The notes below the pieces were generated by a model that was not told the origin of the DNA, ran no database searches, and saw nothing but the letters and a program-made list of their open reading frames with translations. DNA of 64,000 nt from Lachnospiraceae bacterium (lineage in GTDB: Bacteria; Bacillota; Clostridia; Lachnospirales; Lachnospiraceae). The DNA lies in assembly GCA_910575035.1 (NCBI GenBank), contig CAJTDL010000014.1:1-64000 (forward strand), in the 5' to 3' direction. Made by a program: the position numbers and the translations under genes. Positions 48,831-57,890 of the stretch are shown piece by piece. Positions within the stretch are counted from its first letter, which is position 1; each line of letters starts with the position of its first letter.

Positions 48831-51134
48831 CTAAATCTTTTTAACCTTCATTGTCTTCTTAAAGCCTGTATTACTGTTCAGCTTTTTCTTGATCGTTTTA
48901 TACTGCGCAGAAGGCACTTTGATTGTCGCCTTCTTATTGATGCCGGAAATCGCATTTTTGCCGATCGTCTTCACATTGCTGCCAACTGTGATTGTCTTAA
49001 GCTTGGATTTGTTCTGGAATGCCTTGCTTGCAATGGCTGTTACCTTAAAGGAATACCCATCAACCGTCACCTCAGCCGGAATCTTAACAGAGGTGAGCTT
49101 GCTGCTCTTTATGCCTGTTACAGTAACGGTCCCATTGCTCCCGTCCGTATTGTACCCATCTACCTTAGTCACCTTATATTTCAGGTTTCCAATGGTACGG
49201 GATGCACCCTTCTTGGGAAGATCCTTCACTGGCGCAACATCAATATCCTTAATTGCCTCTTGCTTGGCCACTACCTGGATACTGATATCAGCAGTCTTTG
49301 TGACATTGCCTTCTGTATAAGACACAGTAAGGGTCTTTGTGCCGGCCTTGCTAGTATCAATCAACGCTGCATTTGTAGTAAACCCAGTGGAAAGTGTCTT
49401 TGACGTCCCGTCATCATAACTTACCAATACACGGATATCATTTTCCGTAACCTTTTCCCCTACTTCATAAGTCCTTGCGGTCTTCCGTGCGGAAAATGCG
49501 GTAATATCCTCATGGGCAATCTTAAAGGTAGCTTCTGCTGCGCTCGGATCCTGCCCAAGGGACACTGTCCCATTGACAGAAATCAAGTACCATCCTGGAT
49601 AAGCAACACTTTCAAAGATAACGCCTTCGCCGCCAGCTCCCTCTAAGGTGCGGAATGTCATGGCATCTGACTCTGTCGTCTTGCCATCTACTGTAGCTGC
49701 CGCATTCCCATTGTGGTCATGTGCCAGCACCACATTATGGCTTGCAGTTGCCATCAAATATAAGCCTGGCTTATTATAAGACTCAACCGTCACATAAGCC
49801 TCATTATTCTTATCTGCCTTTCCTTTTTCGATCTCCCAGAGCATATCGGCCCTCTCTGCCGCTCCGTCTGCCTTCACCCCAATATTCATGATCGGATAGA
49901 AGGAGTCCTGCAGAGTGTTGGAAAAACTCTCATGAGCAACCGGCTCATTGTCACAATTCAAAAGCTTGCTGGTAATGCCGGTTAATCCTGTAGAAGTCTC
50001 CTGGATATAATTAATAGAGCCATCCTCATTAAAGGTCATTTCCTCAATGCAAATTACGCGGCGCTGGCCCATGCCCCCTGGCAAAGATCCATTATGGTAA
50101 ATAAAGTATGTATGCCCTTTGAAATCAAACACTGCCGGATGGTTCGTATCTGAAGTGGCTGTAGGCTCCATCAGCTTGCCGCCATATGTCCAATTATTAT
50201 TCTTTAAATCACTGGTAGTGGCATATCCCATTTCTTCACGCCAGTGCATTGCAAAGAACATATAATACTGGCCATAATAATTCCCATTTTCATCCTGCCT
50301 GCGGTATAAATAAGGCGCTTCTGTAAAATCAACATCACCGGTGTTATTGCCAGCAGCGGCTGTCGGGATATTGTTGTGCTGATACCAGATATCTCCTGAT
50401 GCCCTGTCATCCCCTTGGGAAATCTTGCCATCGCCATTGACATCCTTTACTGCAACCTTATCCCCGTCTATTTCCAACTCACACATCCAGGGGTTCGTAT
50501 TGCCCCATGCCATATATACAGTTTCCTTGCCGTTTTCGTCCTTATCAATCCATGCGGTAGGGTCAATATCCTCCCAGCCAAAGGAGCCTCTCCTGCCATA
50601 TTTGCTGGCGTCTGTATCATTAGGGTAGATCAACGGTGCTCCTATGTCTTTAAAAGGTCCAGTTGGGCTGTCTGAAACAGCTGCTCCTACACATTTACCT
50701 GTCCCTGGCTTTTCTGCACAGTACAGTAAATAATATTTATCCTGATACCGGATCACCTGGCTTGCCCAGGCGGAATTATTATCTGACCAGCTTACATCAG
50801 ACATTTCCATGGTCACGCCTTCGTATTTCCATTCCTTTAAGTCCGTGGTAGAATAGCACAGATAATTCGGCATTGTATAGCTTGCGCCTGCCCGTGCATT
50901 ATCATGCCCCACATAGAGATAAACAGTATCCCCATCCACCATGATTGCGGGGTCGCCTGCATAGCGAAGCTCCCCATTTTCATCAAATCCAGCAACTGGA
51001 TTCCCCTGCGTACTCTTTTCCAGTACAATCTCCTTCAGCGCCGGCTCTGCAGCCTCCGCCGTCTGCGGTACTGTTGGCGCCATCCCAAGAACCATGGCAA
51101 GAGCCAAAATACCTGACAGAATTTTTCTTTTCAT
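48831..51134 (-). CDS. Secreted GH43 glycosidase with AbfB-like, Ig and LRR domains
   Basis: This 767-residue protein has a signal peptide (MKRKILSGILALAMVLGMAP). A GH43 catalytic domain occupies about 30-370: candidate base in YAGDPAIMVDGD, a second Asp in WEDIDPTAW and acid in FTEAPYLYRR. It also holds a Ca-binding loop DVNGDGKISQGDD. Then come an arabinose-binding AbfB/ricin-like domain (about 425-520), a BIG3-like domain (about 525-605) and a short leucine-rich (BspA-type) C terminus. It is probably an arabinofuranosidase or xylosidase. The ATG at 51134 fits the signal peptide; another ATG five codons earlier is possible. Confidence 0.85.
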   Translation of the reverse strand: MKRKILSGILALAMVLGMAPTVPQTAEAAEPALKEIVLEKSTQGNPVAGFDENGELRYAGDPAIMVDGDTVYLYVGHDNARAGASYTMPNYLCYSTTDLKEWKYEGVTMEMSDVSWSDNNSAWASQVIRYQDKYYLLYCAEKPGTGKCVGAAVSDSPTGPFKDIGAPLIYPNDTDASKYGRRGSFGWEDIDPTAWIDKDENGKETVYMAWGNTNPWMCELEIDGDKVAVKDVNGDGKISQGDDRASGDIWYQHNNIPTAAAGNNTGDVDFTEAPYLYRRQDENGNYYGQYYMFFAMHWREEMGYATTSDLKNNNWTYGGKLMEPTATSDTNHPAVFDFKGHTYFIYHNGSLPGGMGQRRVICIEEMTFNEDGSINYIQETSTGLTGITSKLLNCDNEPVAHESFSNTLQDSFYPIMNIGVKADGAAERADMLWEIEKGKADKNNEAYVTVESYNKPGLYLMATASHNVVLAHDHNGNAAATVDGKTTESDAMTFRTLEGAGGEGVIFESVAYPGWYLISVNGTVSLGQDPSAAEATFKIAHEDITAFSARKTARTYEVGEKVTENDIRVLVSYDDGTSKTLSTGFTTNAALIDTSKAGTKTLTVSYTEGNVTKTADISIQVVAKQEAIKDIDVAPVKDLPKKGASRTIGNLKYKVTKVDGYNTDGSNGTVTVTGIKSSKLTSVKIPAEVTVDGYSFKVTAIASKAFQNKSKLKTITVGSNVKTIGKNAISGINKKATIKVPSAQYKTIKKKLNSNTGFKKTMKVKKI

Positions 51135-51304
51135 AATAAATTCACACATCCCTTTCTTTTATAATTGTAGTTCTCTACAGTTCCATCACGCCTGTATTTC
51201 CATATTCCCTAGGCTCCTGTCATCAACCTGCGCCCTCCTTCCTTCTGTCAAATTGAGCCATAGGAATGGCAAGGGAAAGCACACGCATTACAACTATACT
51301 ATTA

Positions 51305-51333
51305 ATTATCGCACTTTTATACAAAAAAATCAA
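51305..51333 (-). promoter_or_regulatory. Putative promoter of the GH43 gene
   Basis: Minus-strand TTGATT (51328-51333), a 17-bp spacer and GATAAT (51305-51310). It would give a leader of about 160 nt. The rest of 51135-51558 holds no gene. Confidence 0.6.
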
Positions 51334-51452
51334 TATCGGAATGGAACTCTTTGTGAATCATTTTTGCATATTTTTAACGCTATTTTAGAGATTTTATATT
51401 ATTTCACTAAATTTATATGTATAATTTACTGATTCATATTTGGTTTTTACTA

Positions 51453-51515
51453 AAAAAGACTGTGAAAGACAATACTGTAGACGTTAACCCACAGACTGGC
51501 TTTCGCAGTCTTTTT
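51453..51515. terminator. Terminator beyond the 3' part of the split gene
   Basis: AAAAAGACTGTGAAAG pairs with CTTTCGCAGTCTTTTT (one mismatch) around a long loop, with T-runs on both sides. Confidence 0.8.
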
Positions 51516-51558
51516 CTTAATATAGAACCTTCTGTACCATACAGCCTTTTGCTTATCC

Positions 51559-52147
51559 CTATATCAGTTCTGCAATCCTGGTAACCCCCACATAGATTTC
51601 AGAGATCTTGTACCAGGTGGCATAATCCACCACCCCTGTCTGAGGCAGCCCAAAAACAGACTGGAACCTCCGCACGGCTTCCTGCGTGGCCTGGCCGAAT
51701 ATGCCATCTGCACTGATCCGCGGGATGGATGAATAGACCTGGGCAATCCGGTTCAGCTGCTCCTGCATTTGGCGCACCTTATCCCCTCTGGAGCCAACCT
51801 GCAGGTTCTCTCTGGGCCAGGAAGCCGGAATGCCGGAAATTTCCTCTGCTTCGTTAATATACATATCGCTTCCATAATAATAGCGTAAAATTTCAATAGC
51901 GCTATAATTTTGATCCCCTAAGTACTTGGAGCCCCACTGGCTCATCCAATTCGGGCAGGTAACGCGCTCCCCATCACAATACTGGGTCAGGATGGGCTGC
52001 CTTACATTTGGCCTGGACAGAAAATTGGAAAACATTTCATCCACCACCTGGGAAATACTGTTAAAATAATTCCTTCCATAGACCCACTTATGGTCATAAG
52101 CCGTAGAAGATGTAATGGTAAAATCATAGCCTTTGTTTCGGTACCAT
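51559..52147 (-). pseudogene. 3' part of a split SpoIID-like/peptidoglycan-binding protein gene
   Basis: The frame encodes YRNKGYDFTITSSTAYDHKW onward (194 host residues), including GRNYFNSISQVVDEMF, TQYCDGERVTCPNWMSQWGSK and a C-terminal peptidoglycan-binding domain (RGDKVRQMQEQLNRI to QSVFGLPQTGVVDYATWYKIS). It has no proper start or ribosome site: upstream of 52147 the frame runs into the lacM end in another reading frame. The 5' part is at 57896-58578. When the halves are joined at the shared TACCAT, the reading continues in frame as ...VYTEW-YRNKGYDF..., about 421 residues, the usual length of these Lachnospiraceae proteins. Confidence 0.88.
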
Positions 52148-52167
52148 ATGGTATACAGTGATTCAGG
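52137..52167. repeat. Attachment-site-like repeat, lacM end (attR-like)
   Basis: The pattern is TTC, 2 bases, TACCAT, 3 bases, GTATACA, 2 bases, GATTCAGG. The same blocks in the same order lie at 57891-57922, with 3 bases before GATTCAGG. The TACCAT here (52142-52147) joins element to host sequence. Confidence 0.75.
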
Positions 52168-53131
52168 ACATACGGATTGCAAAGGAAAAACGGATATCCT
52201 TTTGGGCATCAATGCGGTAAGCTTCCTCTATATCTGTCCCCCAGCTGTCAATCCCCCCTACGCCCCTTACAGCGCCAAGCACACAGAGCACTGTCCTCCT
52301 GGCTGGCGGAAGCTCTTCCTGATGCGTTGCGCTTTCCAACTCCTGCGCCGTATAAGGAAGGCAATTAAATGCAAAGCTGTCCCCAACTGATTCTATTTTC
52401 AGGGAAAATCTTTCTTTTCCTGTCCATGTGTTATCCAATACGCTTTCCCGTTCAATTTCCAGCCATTTCGTATCCATATGCATCCCACAGTCCTGCGGGC
52501 AGAGATAGGGCGTGACAGGAAGCCCTTCCATCTGATAAATCCCTGTTTCGCCGCCCGCCTTCCTGTCAGGGTAAGTCTCTCCGCTAAGCCCCTCATAGAT
52601 ATAGCCAACGGCTTTTGTGGGCATAATAAAGCGCATGCCAAACTGCGGAAGGCTGGGAAGCCCCTCCTTCCCTTTATATTCTGCCGTCACAATTATTTTG
52701 CCAGAAGGGATCACCTCATATGTAACTGCCACTTCTGTTTTTGGGACGGTAATCGTCTCATAGTGAAAGGTTACCGCCAGTTTCTCTGCATATTCCTTTG
52801 CGCCAAAACGGTTATTTTCCGGCGCTTTGGGCAATGGGATTTTCTGTCCGTCCACTTCCACTTCGATTTCCACGCAATCCATATACAAATCTGCGCTCAT
52901 CCACATCCCAGACTTTAAATGGAAGCCGCACCCTCTGTCATTGTCTGTCAGCGCCCTCCAAAACGTAGGCTTTGGCGTCCGGTACAGCCATTCCTTTCCC
53001 TTGACGCAAAGGGATTCCAGCCCTCCTGTCTGATAAGAAAAGATACAATGGAACCCTTCTCCCGCAACGCCCAATGTCACATCTCCGTAAACCAACTGCA
53101 AATAATCTGCTATTTTACCTGTAAAGCCCAT
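52163..53131 (-). CDS. lacM: Beta-galactosidase small subunit LacM
   Basis: This 322-residue protein starts MGFTGKIADYLQLVYGDVTLG and matches the GH2 small-chain domain (GLESLCVKGKEWLYRTPKPTFWRALTDNDRG), as in LacM of lactic acid bacteria (about 318 residues). It completes the active site of LacL. Its start overlaps the lacL end by 17 bp, the same overlap as in Leuconostoc lacL-lacM, with a strong GGAGGTGA inside lacL. The end of the gene runs into the element boundary. Confidence 0.92.
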   Translation of the reverse strand: MGFTGKIADYLQLVYGDVTLGVAGEGFHCIFSYQTGGLESLCVKGKEWLYRTPKPTFWRALTDNDRGCGFHLKSGMWMSADLYMDCVEIEVEVDGQKIPLPKAPENNRFGAKEYAEKLAVTFHYETITVPKTEVAVTYEVIPSGKIIVTAEYKGKEGLPSLPQFGMRFIMPTKAVGYIYEGLSGETYPDRKAGGETGIYQMEGLPVTPYLCPQDCGMHMDTKWLEIERESVLDNTWTGKERFSLKIESVGDSFAFNCLPYTAQELESATHQEELPPARRTVLCVLGAVRGVGGIDSWGTDIEEAYRIDAQKDIRFSFAIRMS

Positions 53132-55025
53132 AATAATACCTCACCTCCTGCATAGCCGGCTTTTCCCTGCGGTCTGCAAATACCATCCCATTACCGGAAA
53201 ATTCATAGTCTGAAGGCCGGTCGTCAAAATCGCCGCCATAACGCAATGCCTTTTCCCCTGTCACCTCATCTGTGGCAAAGAGCGCCTGGTCAATAAAATC
53301 CCAAAGGAACCCTCCCTGGTACATCTCATATTCATCCAGCAGATCCATATAGGATTTCATTCCGCCAATAGAATTTCCCATTCCATGCATATACTCACAG
53401 AGGATAAACGGCTTCTTGGGATGGTTGTCCAAATATTCCCGGATCCGCCAGGGCGGCGCATACATTTGGCTCTCCACCTCCGAAACTGTATCCTCATACG
53501 CCCTGTTCGGGAATACTCCTTCATAATGGACGATCCGCCCTGGATCCTTTTCCTTATAATATGCATGCATTTTGCGGATGGCTTCCCCTGCATAGGATTC
53601 ATTTCCCAAAGACCAGAACAAAATAGAGGTATGGTTTTTAAATACTTCAAAATTTGTCTTGGCCCTGTCCAATACGGCAGCCTCCCACTCTGGCAAATCC
53701 CCTGGCACATTCCAGGAAGGCTCCACCTCCCCCATTTTCTGCCAGGAGCCATGGGATTCTAAATTTGTCTCAGCCATCATATAGATCCCATTTTCATCAC
53801 AGAGGTAATACCAGAGGATCTGGTTAGGATAATGGCAGGTGCGGACGGCATTGATCTGATTTTTCCTGATGCACTCCATATCCCAGGCAGCCTCCTCCTT
53901 TGAAATGCACCTTCCCGTTTCAGCGCTCCACTCATGGCGGTTTACCCCATTGAGGATCAGCCGCTTTCCGTTTAAATAGAGCACTTTGTCCCGCATTTCA
54001 ATCTTGCGGAACCCAAAGCGGTAAGGGACAATTTCTACCAGGCTTCCCTGTCCATCAAATAGCCTGATCTCTATTTCATACAGATAAGGGTTCCAATTAT
54101 CCCAAGGGATTACCTTTCCTGGCATCTGGCAGCTGATCTCCACACATTTCCCCAGTTCTTCCCTGGCAACAACGCAGGCCTTTATGCCATCTTGGGCAGA
54201 AGCGCCTGTTTTTCCGCTTTCTTTGATAAAAGCTTCTACACAGCCCTGGCCTGTTGCCCCTGACAGCTTCAAGCTGATATCCACTGTCCCTGTGCTGTTT
54301 TCCAGATGATATTTTGGCCTAATCCAAAGGTCTTCCACATGTGCCTTGGGCCTTGCGTACAATGTCACGCTTCGGAAAATCCCAAAAAACCGGAAAAAAT
54401 CCTGATCCTCCAAATAAGCCGCTGTGCTGCGCTTATGAACCTCTACCGCCAGGGTATTCCCCTCTTTGCGAAGCGCTTCTGTAATATCAAACTCTGACGG
54501 GGTGAAGCTATCCTCTGCATAGCCTATAAATATTCCATTCAGCCACACATACATTGCCTGTTCTACCCCTTCAAAGAAAATGCTGGTCTTTTTCCCCACT
54601 AGCTCTTCTTTCAGGTCAAACTTGCAGATATAAGAGCCTACCGGGTTGTAATCCGCCTCACTAAATTCCCCTTTCCGCTCCCCTTTCATGCCGCATCCTG
54701 TGGGCCTGCGAAAGTAATGGCCTTCCCAGGGATACATGGTGTTGATATAATGCACCTTGTCATAGCCTGCCAGTTCCAAGTGGCCTGGCACCTTTACATC
54801 ATCAAACTTGCTGCTGTCAAACCCCTCCTGATAAAAATTTTTTGGGCGCTCTGACGCATTCCTGGAATAGCATACCTTCCAGATTCCATCTAAGGGCTGT
54901 TTCAGTAAGTTCTTTCCTGCTTGATATGTGGTTTCTGTAGTATAATACTCATGGTCGCTGTGCGCCTCCATTTGATTTACCCGAAATACCTCCGGATTGT
55001 CAATCCATTTCAAATCTGCTTCCAT
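53115..55025 (-). CDS. lacL: Beta-galactosidase large subunit LacL (GH2)
   Basis: This 636-residue protein starts MEADLKWIDNPEVFRVNQ at 55025, with AGGAAGGATT upstream; a longer frame to 55145 is not homologous. It has GH2 jelly-roll, Ig-like and TIM-barrel domains, with acid/base Glu in AETNLESHG and nucleophile Glu in FILCEYMHGMGNS. It hydrolyses lactose and other beta-galactosides together with LacM. It is the metabolic cargo of the recombinase element; no lactose transporter is nearby. It was called by similarity to LacLM rather than to a frameshifted lacZ because lacM has its own ribosome site. Confidence 0.94.
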   Translation of the reverse strand: MEADLKWIDNPEVFRVNQMEAHSDHEYYTTETTYQAGKNLLKQPLDGIWKVCYSRNASERPKNFYQEGFDSSKFDDVKVPGHLELAGYDKVHYINTMYPWEGHYFRRPTGCGMKGERKGEFSEADYNPVGSYICKFDLKEELVGKKTSIFFEGVEQAMYVWLNGIFIGYAEDSFTPSEFDITEALRKEGNTLAVEVHKRSTAAYLEDQDFFRFFGIFRSVTLYARPKAHVEDLWIRPKYHLENSTGTVDISLKLSGATGQGCVEAFIKESGKTGASAQDGIKACVVAREELGKCVEISCQMPGKVIPWDNWNPYLYEIEIRLFDGQGSLVEIVPYRFGFRKIEMRDKVLYLNGKRLILNGVNRHEWSAETGRCISKEEAAWDMECIRKNQINAVRTCHYPNQILWYYLCDENGIYMMAETNLESHGSWQKMGEVEPSWNVPGDLPEWEAAVLDRAKTNFEVFKNHTSILFWSLGNESYAGEAIRKMHAYYKEKDPGRIVHYEGVFPNRAYEDTVSEVESQMYAPPWRIREYLDNHPKKPFILCEYMHGMGNSIGGMKSYMDLLDEYEMYQGGFLWDFIDQALFATDEVTGEKALRYGGDFDDRPSDYEFSGNGMVFADRREKPAMQEVRYYYGLYR

Positions 55026-55205
55026 AACCCAATCCTTCCTAAACAAATCCATCTGTAGTTTGTGCTTTTTTGTTACAAATTTTTGGTTTTCCCTTCTCTT
55101 TGGTTTGTGCATTTTGGGTGGCGTGTGATTCTTTGTGTTGTGCATATTTGCATTATGGCTTTTCTTGTTATGTCGTTATTTTTTGTGTTGTTTAATCTTT
55201 TGGAA

Positions 55206-55257
55206 TATTTTTACTATTTTACTAAAACTTTTAGGGATTTGCAAGGTATTTTTACTA
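55206..55257. promoter_or_regulatory. lacL promoter flanked by direct repeats
   Basis: The minus-strand promoter is TTGCAA (55239-55244), a 17-bp spacer and TAAAAT (55216-55221). An 11-bp repeat, TATTTTTACTA, occurs at 55206-55216 (touching the -10) and 55247-55257 (just upstream of the -35), 41 bp apart or about four helical turns. This resembles a paired operator. No regulator gene is in the element. Confidence 0.5.
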
Positions 55258-55310
55258 ATATTTATTAAATTTAGAAACATTTTAGAATTTATGGTGGGAG
55301 GAAGGGAGCT

Positions 55311-55353
55311 GTCAGGGAGAGGGCGGGGCTTTTAGGGCTGGCCTCTCCCTGAC
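55311..55353 (+). terminator. Strong hairpin between lacL promoter and recombinase end
   Basis: Twelve-bp arms GTCAGGGAGAGG (55311-55322) and CCTCTCCCTGAC (55342-55353) are followed on the plus strand by TACGTTTTTT. On the minus strand it lies after the recombinase stop without a T-run. It may block plus-strand readthrough or end recombinase mRNA. The rest of 55026-55474 holds no gene. Confidence 0.65.
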
Positions 55354-55474
55354 TACGTTTTTTCAAACTGTAGGCTGAGAAAAAAATATTGCGGAATTTC
55401 TCTAAAATGATCAATACGCAGCAGGGCAGCGGGGAAGCAAGGTATAAAGAGATGATAAAAGATGCAGTTATAGA

Positions 55475-57376
55475 TCAGATCTTGAAACGGATAACAATGC
55501 GTTCTTTGGTTATATCAATACGTTCGATTATATGATTTGCCAGTACCCGTTTTAGGGAAACATCAGTGCGGGGGAATAGATTATGCCATGAGGGCATAGT
55601 TTTCTTTCTGTTATTTCTATCTTTTATTTTTGCTAGATGTTTTTTTAATAGGGTTTCTTTTTCCTGCACAAGGGATTTCTGTTTTTCTTTTTTCTGTTTT
55701 TGCAGGTTGATATTATGGATTAGGGCTTCCAGGGTAAGGGGATATTCTCCTGTCATGGCATCTGGGATATGGCTCTCCATCACACTTATGCCGCGGCTGA
55801 TCTGTCCAAGGTTCTTTTGTGCTGCATTTAACTCCTGCTGCCTTACCTGGGTTTCCTGGGCTTCCTGGGCAGAAAGCAGTTCGAAAACCTCATCCTTCCA
55901 TTGCAATGCATCAATGTATTCTGCCAATGCCTTATATACGATTGGCTCTACGAAATCTGCCCGAAACTGTTTTGGGCTGTCATGGGGGACTCCCTGCCAG
56001 GCATTTTGGCATTTGTAAATTGGCGTCCTGCTGGTTTTGCGCTCCCCGGTTCCTTTTATCGTCCAATAGTTGTATTTACTGCCGTTTGTCATTTTGCAGC
56101 CGCAGTAACCGCAATACAGTATATCTATCAGCGATAACATGCCGCCATTTCGCCTAATTGGTGCTGTATTGGAGTATTTCAATGGTTTCTCATATTTATA
56201 GTGTTGCTTTTCTGGGAAATGGGATTGCAGTAACTGTGAATCACGCAATGATGTCCTTTCCGTGTTTTGCGCCTCTTGCGTCCCTTGGGTTTCTTGCATC
56301 TGTTGGGTTTCTTGGGGCTTAGGCTGGGACAAAGGGGAATCGCATAATATTTTCTTGTATCCGCTGTTTTGTATCTTTGGGAGCGCACTTTTGGGGGGCT
56401 GGGTGCCATTTAATGGATTTCTGGATTTGGGACTGCGCATTTCACGCTTTTCCTGTACCTTTCTCCATGTATCTTCCCCAATAACTACAAGATCTGGATT
56501 TGGCTTTTGTGAAAGGATCCACTCACTGGCATCTAAGCTGCGGTGCCTGCCATTCAGCTTTTCCCTACGGTTATAGGCTGTATATCCTGCGTAAATAGGA
56601 TTTGTAAGGATGCTGGTGATTGTCCCGCTTTTCCAGACGCCATGGGGAGCAAGGGATTTGTATCTATCATCCAGGTTTAACAGGGCTGCAATTTTGGCAG
56701 AGCCATATTCTTTGTATAAGGACAGATGATATATATGCCTGACGGTTTCTGCCTGTTCCGGGTGGATTACTAAGTGCTTTAATGCCCGCCCATGCTTGCT
56801 GATTTCACCGGAAAGTTCCAGCACATATCCATAGGGCGCTTTTCCGCCCATGAATTTTCCGGCTTGGACCAGCTTCTTGGCTGTGTCTTTTACACGCATT
56901 CCAGTATCTGCGCTGCTTTTTTGGGCATTTCCGTATCGCAGCGCCAGCATCATCTGGCCCATAATATCATCGCTTTCCGGGGAAATGCAGCCGTCCTTTA
57001 CGGTATAAATATCCACGCCCAATCCCTTTAAAGACATGACATATCCGCCAATTTCCCACATCCTCCGGCCAATCCGGTCATCCTTATAGACTACCAGCAC
57101 ATTATACTCGCCCTTTTGGGCATCCTGATAGGCTTCCTGCAATACCTGTCTGTCTGCAACAGGATTCTTATAGCCGCTGTTGCTTCCTTCAAAGTATTCC
57201 TTTTCGTCCAATATCCACTCAGAATGCTTCTTTACATAGTCTAAGACAAGCTGCCTTTGTACGGTCAGGTCTCCATCTGTTTCCAACTGCTGGTCCGAAC
57301 TGACGCGCAATAGGATTCGGGCGCGCTTAATACTAATGCCTTTCTCTGAAAGCAGGTTTTTATTTGCATTCATCAT
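55475..57376 (-). CDS. Large serine recombinase
   Basis: This 633-residue protein has an N-terminal resolvase domain with catalytic Ser near residue 26 (ILLRVSSDQQ) and YKDDRIGRRM, a recombinase domain (GKAPYGYVLEL...IYAGYTAYN), a zinc ribbon (ILYCGYCGCKM...YKCQN) and a C-terminal coiled coil. It catalyses integration and, with a helper, excision between short att sites. A Gln/Thr-rich segment (about 355-390, repeated QETQ) splits the recombinase domain from the zinc ribbon and is unusual. AGGAG precedes the ATG and overlaps the end of the small upstream ORF. Confidence 0.95.
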   Translation of the reverse strand: MMNANKNLLSEKGISIKRARILLRVSSDQQLETDGDLTVQRQLVLDYVKKHSEWILDEKEYFEGSNSGYKNPVADRQVLQEAYQDAQKGEYNVLVVYKDDRIGRRMWEIGGYVMSLKGLGVDIYTVKDGCISPESDDIMGQMMLALRYGNAQKSSADTGMRVKDTAKKLVQAGKFMGGKAPYGYVLELSGEISKHGRALKHLVIHPEQAETVRHIYHLSLYKEYGSAKIAALLNLDDRYKSLAPHGVWKSGTITSILTNPIYAGYTAYNRREKLNGRHRSLDASEWILSQKPNPDLVVIGEDTWRKVQEKREMRSPKSRNPLNGTQPPKSALPKIQNSGYKKILCDSPLSQPKPQETQQMQETQGTQEAQNTERTSLRDSQLLQSHFPEKQHYKYEKPLKYSNTAPIRRNGGMLSLIDILYCGYCGCKMTNGSKYNYWTIKGTGERKTSRTPIYKCQNAWQGVPHDSPKQFRADFVEPIVYKALAEYIDALQWKDEVFELLSAQEAQETQVRQQELNAAQKNLGQISRGISVMESHIPDAMTGEYPLTLEALIHNINLQKQKKEKQKSLVQEKETLLKKHLAKIKDRNNRKKTMPSWHNLFPRTDVSLKRVLANHIIERIDITKERIVIRFKI

Positions 57377-57386
57377 AGAAAATCTC

Positions 57387-57605
57387 CTATTCCGTTATCG
57401 CCCAATACTCCTGAAGGATATCCGCAAGAATTTGCTTTACTTCTTTTTCTATGCATTCTTCCTCCTTCGGTTCTCTCATTTTTTTGTATTCTTCCCCCTT
57501 CGGCTGTCCCTGTTTCAGTTTTCTTGGAAATTCCAGTACAATCTGCATGCCATTTTGCTCCAGTTCAATTTTCCTGCAATCCTTTTTTTCCATAAATTTT
57601 CCCAT
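57387..57605 (-). CDS. Small ORF ahead of the recombinase (72 aa)
   Basis: The 72-residue charged protein (MGKFMEKKDCRKIELEQNGM...) ends EVKQILADILQEYW. Its stop codon overlaps the recombinase ribosome site, so the two are coupled. Small charged proteins beside large serine recombinases often control the direction of recombination, but I cannot name this one. The start may be the fifth codon (Met). Confidence 0.6.
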   Translation of the reverse strand: MGKFMEKKDCRKIELEQNGMQIVLEFPRKLKQGQPKGEEYKKMREPKEEECIEKEVKQILADILQEYWAITE

Positions 57606-57794
57606 AGCATTCTGCTTTGTATTATTTTATTTCAAAACAGCTTGCCACATTCATATATATTGCTTGTTGGGATTGATTTAAGAATGCAGAGACTGAAAAA
57701 TGACTCGTATGCGGATCAGCAGTTCAATTGATATCTTCAATCAAAAATTCAAATCTCAAATTTCGGAAAAACAATAATAAAATTGATGAATGGT

Positions 57795-57841
57795 GAAAGC
57801 CATAGGAAAAGCCAATAAAATGACTGAATCCTATGGCTTTC
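57795..57841 (+). terminator. Hairpin inside the left end of the element
   Basis: GAAAGCCATAGGA (57795-57807) pairs with TCCTATGGCTTTC (57829-57841), followed on the plus strand by TTATTTTAT. No plus-strand gene is seen in front of it. The 57606-57890 stretch contains no other gene that I can support. Confidence 0.55.
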
Positions 57842-57890
57842 TTATTTTATATTGATGATAAGGCTTCGGCAACCACGAATCAGCGGCAAC

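Noticed and set aside
52163-55145. A frameshifted single lacZ
   Set aside because: The 17-bp overlap, the ribosome site for the second ORF and the lengths (636 and 322) match true LacL/LacM pairs.
57700-57778. Short plus-strand frame near the left end of the element (25 codons)
   Set aside because: No ribosome site, low-complexity tail and no known match; it may be chance.
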